Below are positions 62,103 to 64,000 of a stretch of DNA of 64,000 nucleotides, one piece after another; position 1 is the stretch's first letter, and the number at the start of each line of letters is the position of its first letter. The notes beneath the pieces were generated by a model. It was given only the letters and a program-made list of their open reading frames with translations, did no database searches and was not told the origin of the DNA. The stretch is from DATLWN01 sp963764315 (GTDB lineage: Bacteria > Pseudomonadota > Zetaproteobacteria > Mariprofundales > Mariprofundaceae). The stretch covers positions 478,536 through 542,535 of the forward strand of contig CAVXSB010000002.1 of the NCBI GenBank assembly GCA_963764315.1, read 5' to 3'. Both the position numbers and the translations under genes were made by a program.

Positions 62103-63881
62103 TCAAACCCCGGCGATCTTGCGGCGGCGCAGGCCCAATTCCTTGAGCTGCTCCTCGCCCACCTCGCTGGGCGACTCGCACATCAGATCGGCGGCCTTTT
62201 GCGTCTTCGGGAAGGCGATGACATCGCGAATCGACTCCGCTCCGACCATCAGGGCCAGCACCCGATCCAGGCCGAAGGCCAGGCCACCGTGCGGCGGTGC
62301 CCCGTAGCGCAGCGCCTTGAGCAGGAAGCCGAACTTGCCCTCGGCCTCCTCGTCCGAAATGCCCAGGGCCGAGAACACCCTCGCCTGTGTGTCAGGATCG
62401 TGAATACGGACGGAACCGCCGCCAATCTCGGTGCCGTTCCACACCAGATCATAGGCCTCGGCCCGCATGGACAGCGGCTGGCTGTCGATCAGCGACAGAT
62501 CTTCGGCCAGCGGCGAGGTGAACGGGTGATGCATCGCCTCCAGGCGCTTCTCATCCTCGTTCCAGCCGAACATCGGGAAATCCACCACCCAGACGAAGCG
62601 GTGATCCCCCGGTCGCACCAGACCCAGGTCGTGTCCGATCTTCACGCGCAGATGCCCCAGCGCATCATTGACGACCTTGGCCTCTCCCGCGCCGAAGAAC
62701 AGGATATCGCCCGTCTCGGCGTCGCAGGTGTCGAGCAAGCGGGCGAGCACATCCTCGGGCAGGAACTTGACGATCGGCGACTGCAGGCCGTTCGGAATAT
62801 CGGCAATGTCGTTGACCTTGATCCAGGCCAGGCCCTTGGCACCGTAGATGCCGACGAAGTTCGTGTAATCGTCGATCTGCTTGCGGGACAACTCGCCGCC
62901 GCCCGGCACGCGCAGCACCTTGACCAGGCCACCGTTGTCGGCCGGCTGGCGGAACACCTTGAACTCCACGGACTGCATCAGCGCCGTGACGTCGACGTGC
63001 TCCAGGCCGAAGCGCATGTCCGGACGATCCAGACCGTACCTGGCGATCGCCTCCGCATAGGTAATGCGCGGAAAATTATCGGGCACCGAGATGCCGCCGG
63101 CGCGGAACATGGCCGAGATCAGCCCCTCGGCGACCGCCATGACGTCGTCCTGGGTGACGAAGGACATCTCCAGATCGACCTGCGTGAACTCCGGCTGACG
63201 GTCCGCCCTGAGATCCTCGTCGCGGAAGCAGCGGGCGATCTGGTAGTAGCGGTCCATGCCCGAAACCATCAACAGCTGCTTGAATATCTGCGGGCTCTGC
63301 GGCAGCGCGTAGAACGAACCCGGATAGACGCGGGAAGGCACCAGGTAATCGCGCGCGCCCTCCGGCGTGGACTTGTTGAGGATCGGGGTCTCGATCTCCA
63401 GGAATGCCTGTTCATCGAGATAGTTTCGCGCCGCATGCACAACCTTGTGGCGCAGCACCATGTTCGCCTGCATGACCGGCCGACGCAGGTCCAGATAGCG
63501 GTATTCCAGGCGTGTCTGCTCACCGACGTCGCTGGCGTCGTCGATCTGGAACGGCGGCGTATCGGATCGGGCGAGCACGCGGATATGCTCCGCCTTCACT
63601 TCGATGGCACCGGTCGGAAGCTTCGGATTGACGGTCTCAGGCGATCGGGCGACAACCTCGCCGATAACCTCCACGACATCCTGCGAGCGCAGCGCGTGCG
63701 CGATGCCGTGTACCTCGGGCAGATCCGGATGCGCCACCACCTGCACCTTGCCGGAGCGGTCTCGCACATCGAGGAAGATCACCCCGCCGTGATCGCGGCT
63801 GGTCTGCACCCAGCCGTTCAGGCGTACGCTTTGTCCGATATGTTCGGCGTGGAAATCCCCGCAATAGGTTCGCTGCGTCAT
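62103..63881 (-). CDS. aspS: Aspartyl-tRNA synthetase, bacterial type
   Basis: Charges tRNA-Asp; 592 residues with anticodon-binding OB fold (RLNGWVQTSRDHGGVIFLDVRDRSG), class II motifs (TPEGARDYLVPSR, CFRDEDLRADRQPEFTQVDLEMSF, GLAFGLDRVLALM) and the bacterial GAD insert. His31 is present, as in non-discriminating AspRS of Pseudomonas, but the second diagnostic position is Thr instead of Gly, so mischarging of tRNA-Asn is open. GGAGG 11 bases before ATG 63881 sets the start. Confidence 0.96.
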   Translation of the reverse strand: MTQRTYCGDFHAEHIGQSVRLNGWVQTSRDHGGVIFLDVRDRSGKVQVVAHPDLPEVHGIAHALRSQDVVEVIGEVVARSPETVNPKLPTGAIEVKAEHIRVLARSDTPPFQIDDASDVGEQTRLEYRYLDLRRPVMQANMVLRHKVVHAARNYLDEQAFLEIETPILNKSTPEGARDYLVPSRVYPGSFYALPQSPQIFKQLLMVSGMDRYYQIARCFRDEDLRADRQPEFTQVDLEMSFVTQDDVMAVAEGLISAMFRAGGISVPDNFPRITYAEAIARYGLDRPDMRFGLEHVDVTALMQSVEFKVFRQPADNGGLVKVLRVPGGGELSRKQIDDYTNFVGIYGAKGLAWIKVNDIADIPNGLQSPIVKFLPEDVLARLLDTCDAETGDILFFGAGEAKVVNDALGHLRVKIGHDLGLVRPGDHRFVWVVDFPMFGWNEDEKRLEAMHHPFTSPLAEDLSLIDSQPLSMRAEAYDLVWNGTEIGGGSVRIHDPDTQARVFSALGISDEEAEGKFGFLLKALRYGAPPHGGLAFGLDRVLALMVGAESIRDVIAFPKTQKAADLMCESPSEVGEEQLKELGLRRRKIAGV

Positions 63882-63955
63882 GATTGTTCGATCCTCCATC
63901 AGGCGCGCGCAGGCTACCCGCCGGGGCCCGGACTGAAAAGCGCAAGTGCGCCGAT

Positions 63956-64000
63956 TCAGGCGATGTCCGCGGCCAGTGTAAGCGCAGTGCGCAGCGCCCG
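63956..64000 (-). CDS. C-terminal end of an unidentified upstream gene (partial)
   Basis: Minus-strand frame from the window edge reads RALRTALTLAADIA and stops with TGA at 63956-63958, 74 bases before aspS. It could be the tail of the gene preceding aspS. Fourteen residues are too few to name it. Confidence 0.3.
   Translation of the reverse strand, partial: RALRTALTLAADIA

Overview
The window is a 64 kb chromosomal segment, GC-rich and densely packed, with two-strand operons, one tRNA, and no rRNA, insertion sequence, prophage or CRISPR array that I could see. The housekeeping genes (carB, trpS, scpAB, rluB, uvrC, prfB, sspA, recJ, hom-thrC, petABC, tatABC, icd, aspS) read as gammaproteobacterial or a close relative such as Acidithiobacillia. 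A bc1 complex with an attached diheme cytochrome c, a heme-c sensor kinase and several efflux pumps fit a respiratory, possibly chemolithotrophic, environmental bacterium. The genus cannot be fixed from sequence reading alone.

Layout. 1-8.7 kb: the start of carB (cut by the window edge), alanine dehydrogenase, two small unknowns, a cyclopropane fatty acid synthase, a membrane diguanylate cyclase with a tiny overlapping membrane ORF, a SirB2-like protein and tRNA-Met. 8.7-11.8 kb: an EmrAB-type pump with its MarR regulator. 11.9-18.2 kb: trpS-scpA-scpB-rluB-glycosylase run with overlapping ends, a lipoprotein, uvrC. 18.2-26.9 kb: an orphan flagellar rod/hook-like gene, then a TetR-controlled RND efflux operon carrying two different outer-membrane channels. 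26.9-33.9 kb: NhaA, a VIT1-like transporter, small stress-type membrane proteins with a shared promoter-like repeat, a Sel1 protein flanked by long inverted repeats, a secreted double-Cache protein, a LexA-like protease without a DNA-binding domain, and arfB.

34.0-38.8 kb: a six-gene, one-strand cluster encoding a thermostable-hemolysin/GNAT-like protein, an acyl-adenylating enzyme, a heme-oxygenase-like (probably di-metal) oxidase, a short-chain dehydrogenase, an outer-membrane barrel and a TPR protein. It looks like an uncharacterised pathway for a fatty-acyl-derived product and is the best candidate here for an undescribed system.

38.9-48.3 kb: sspA, prfB (with a bypassed relic of the programmed frameshift site), an alkene reductase, recJ with its usual upstream partner, and alaC-hom-thrC for threonine and alanine metabolism. 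48.4-54.9 kb: cytochrome bc1 (cytochrome c1, b, Rieske) whose Rieske frame is continuous with a diheme cytochrome c, probably through a one-base deletion; then a divergent polyferredoxin, a zinc-ribbon membrane protein and tatABC, the route the Rieske protein would use. 54.9-59.8 kb: a four-gene phosphorelay around a large hybrid kinase with a periplasmic CxxCH heme-c motif. 60-64 kb: an isocitrate dehydrogenase fused to a zinc-ribbon domain, a DUF4398 lipoprotein and aspS.
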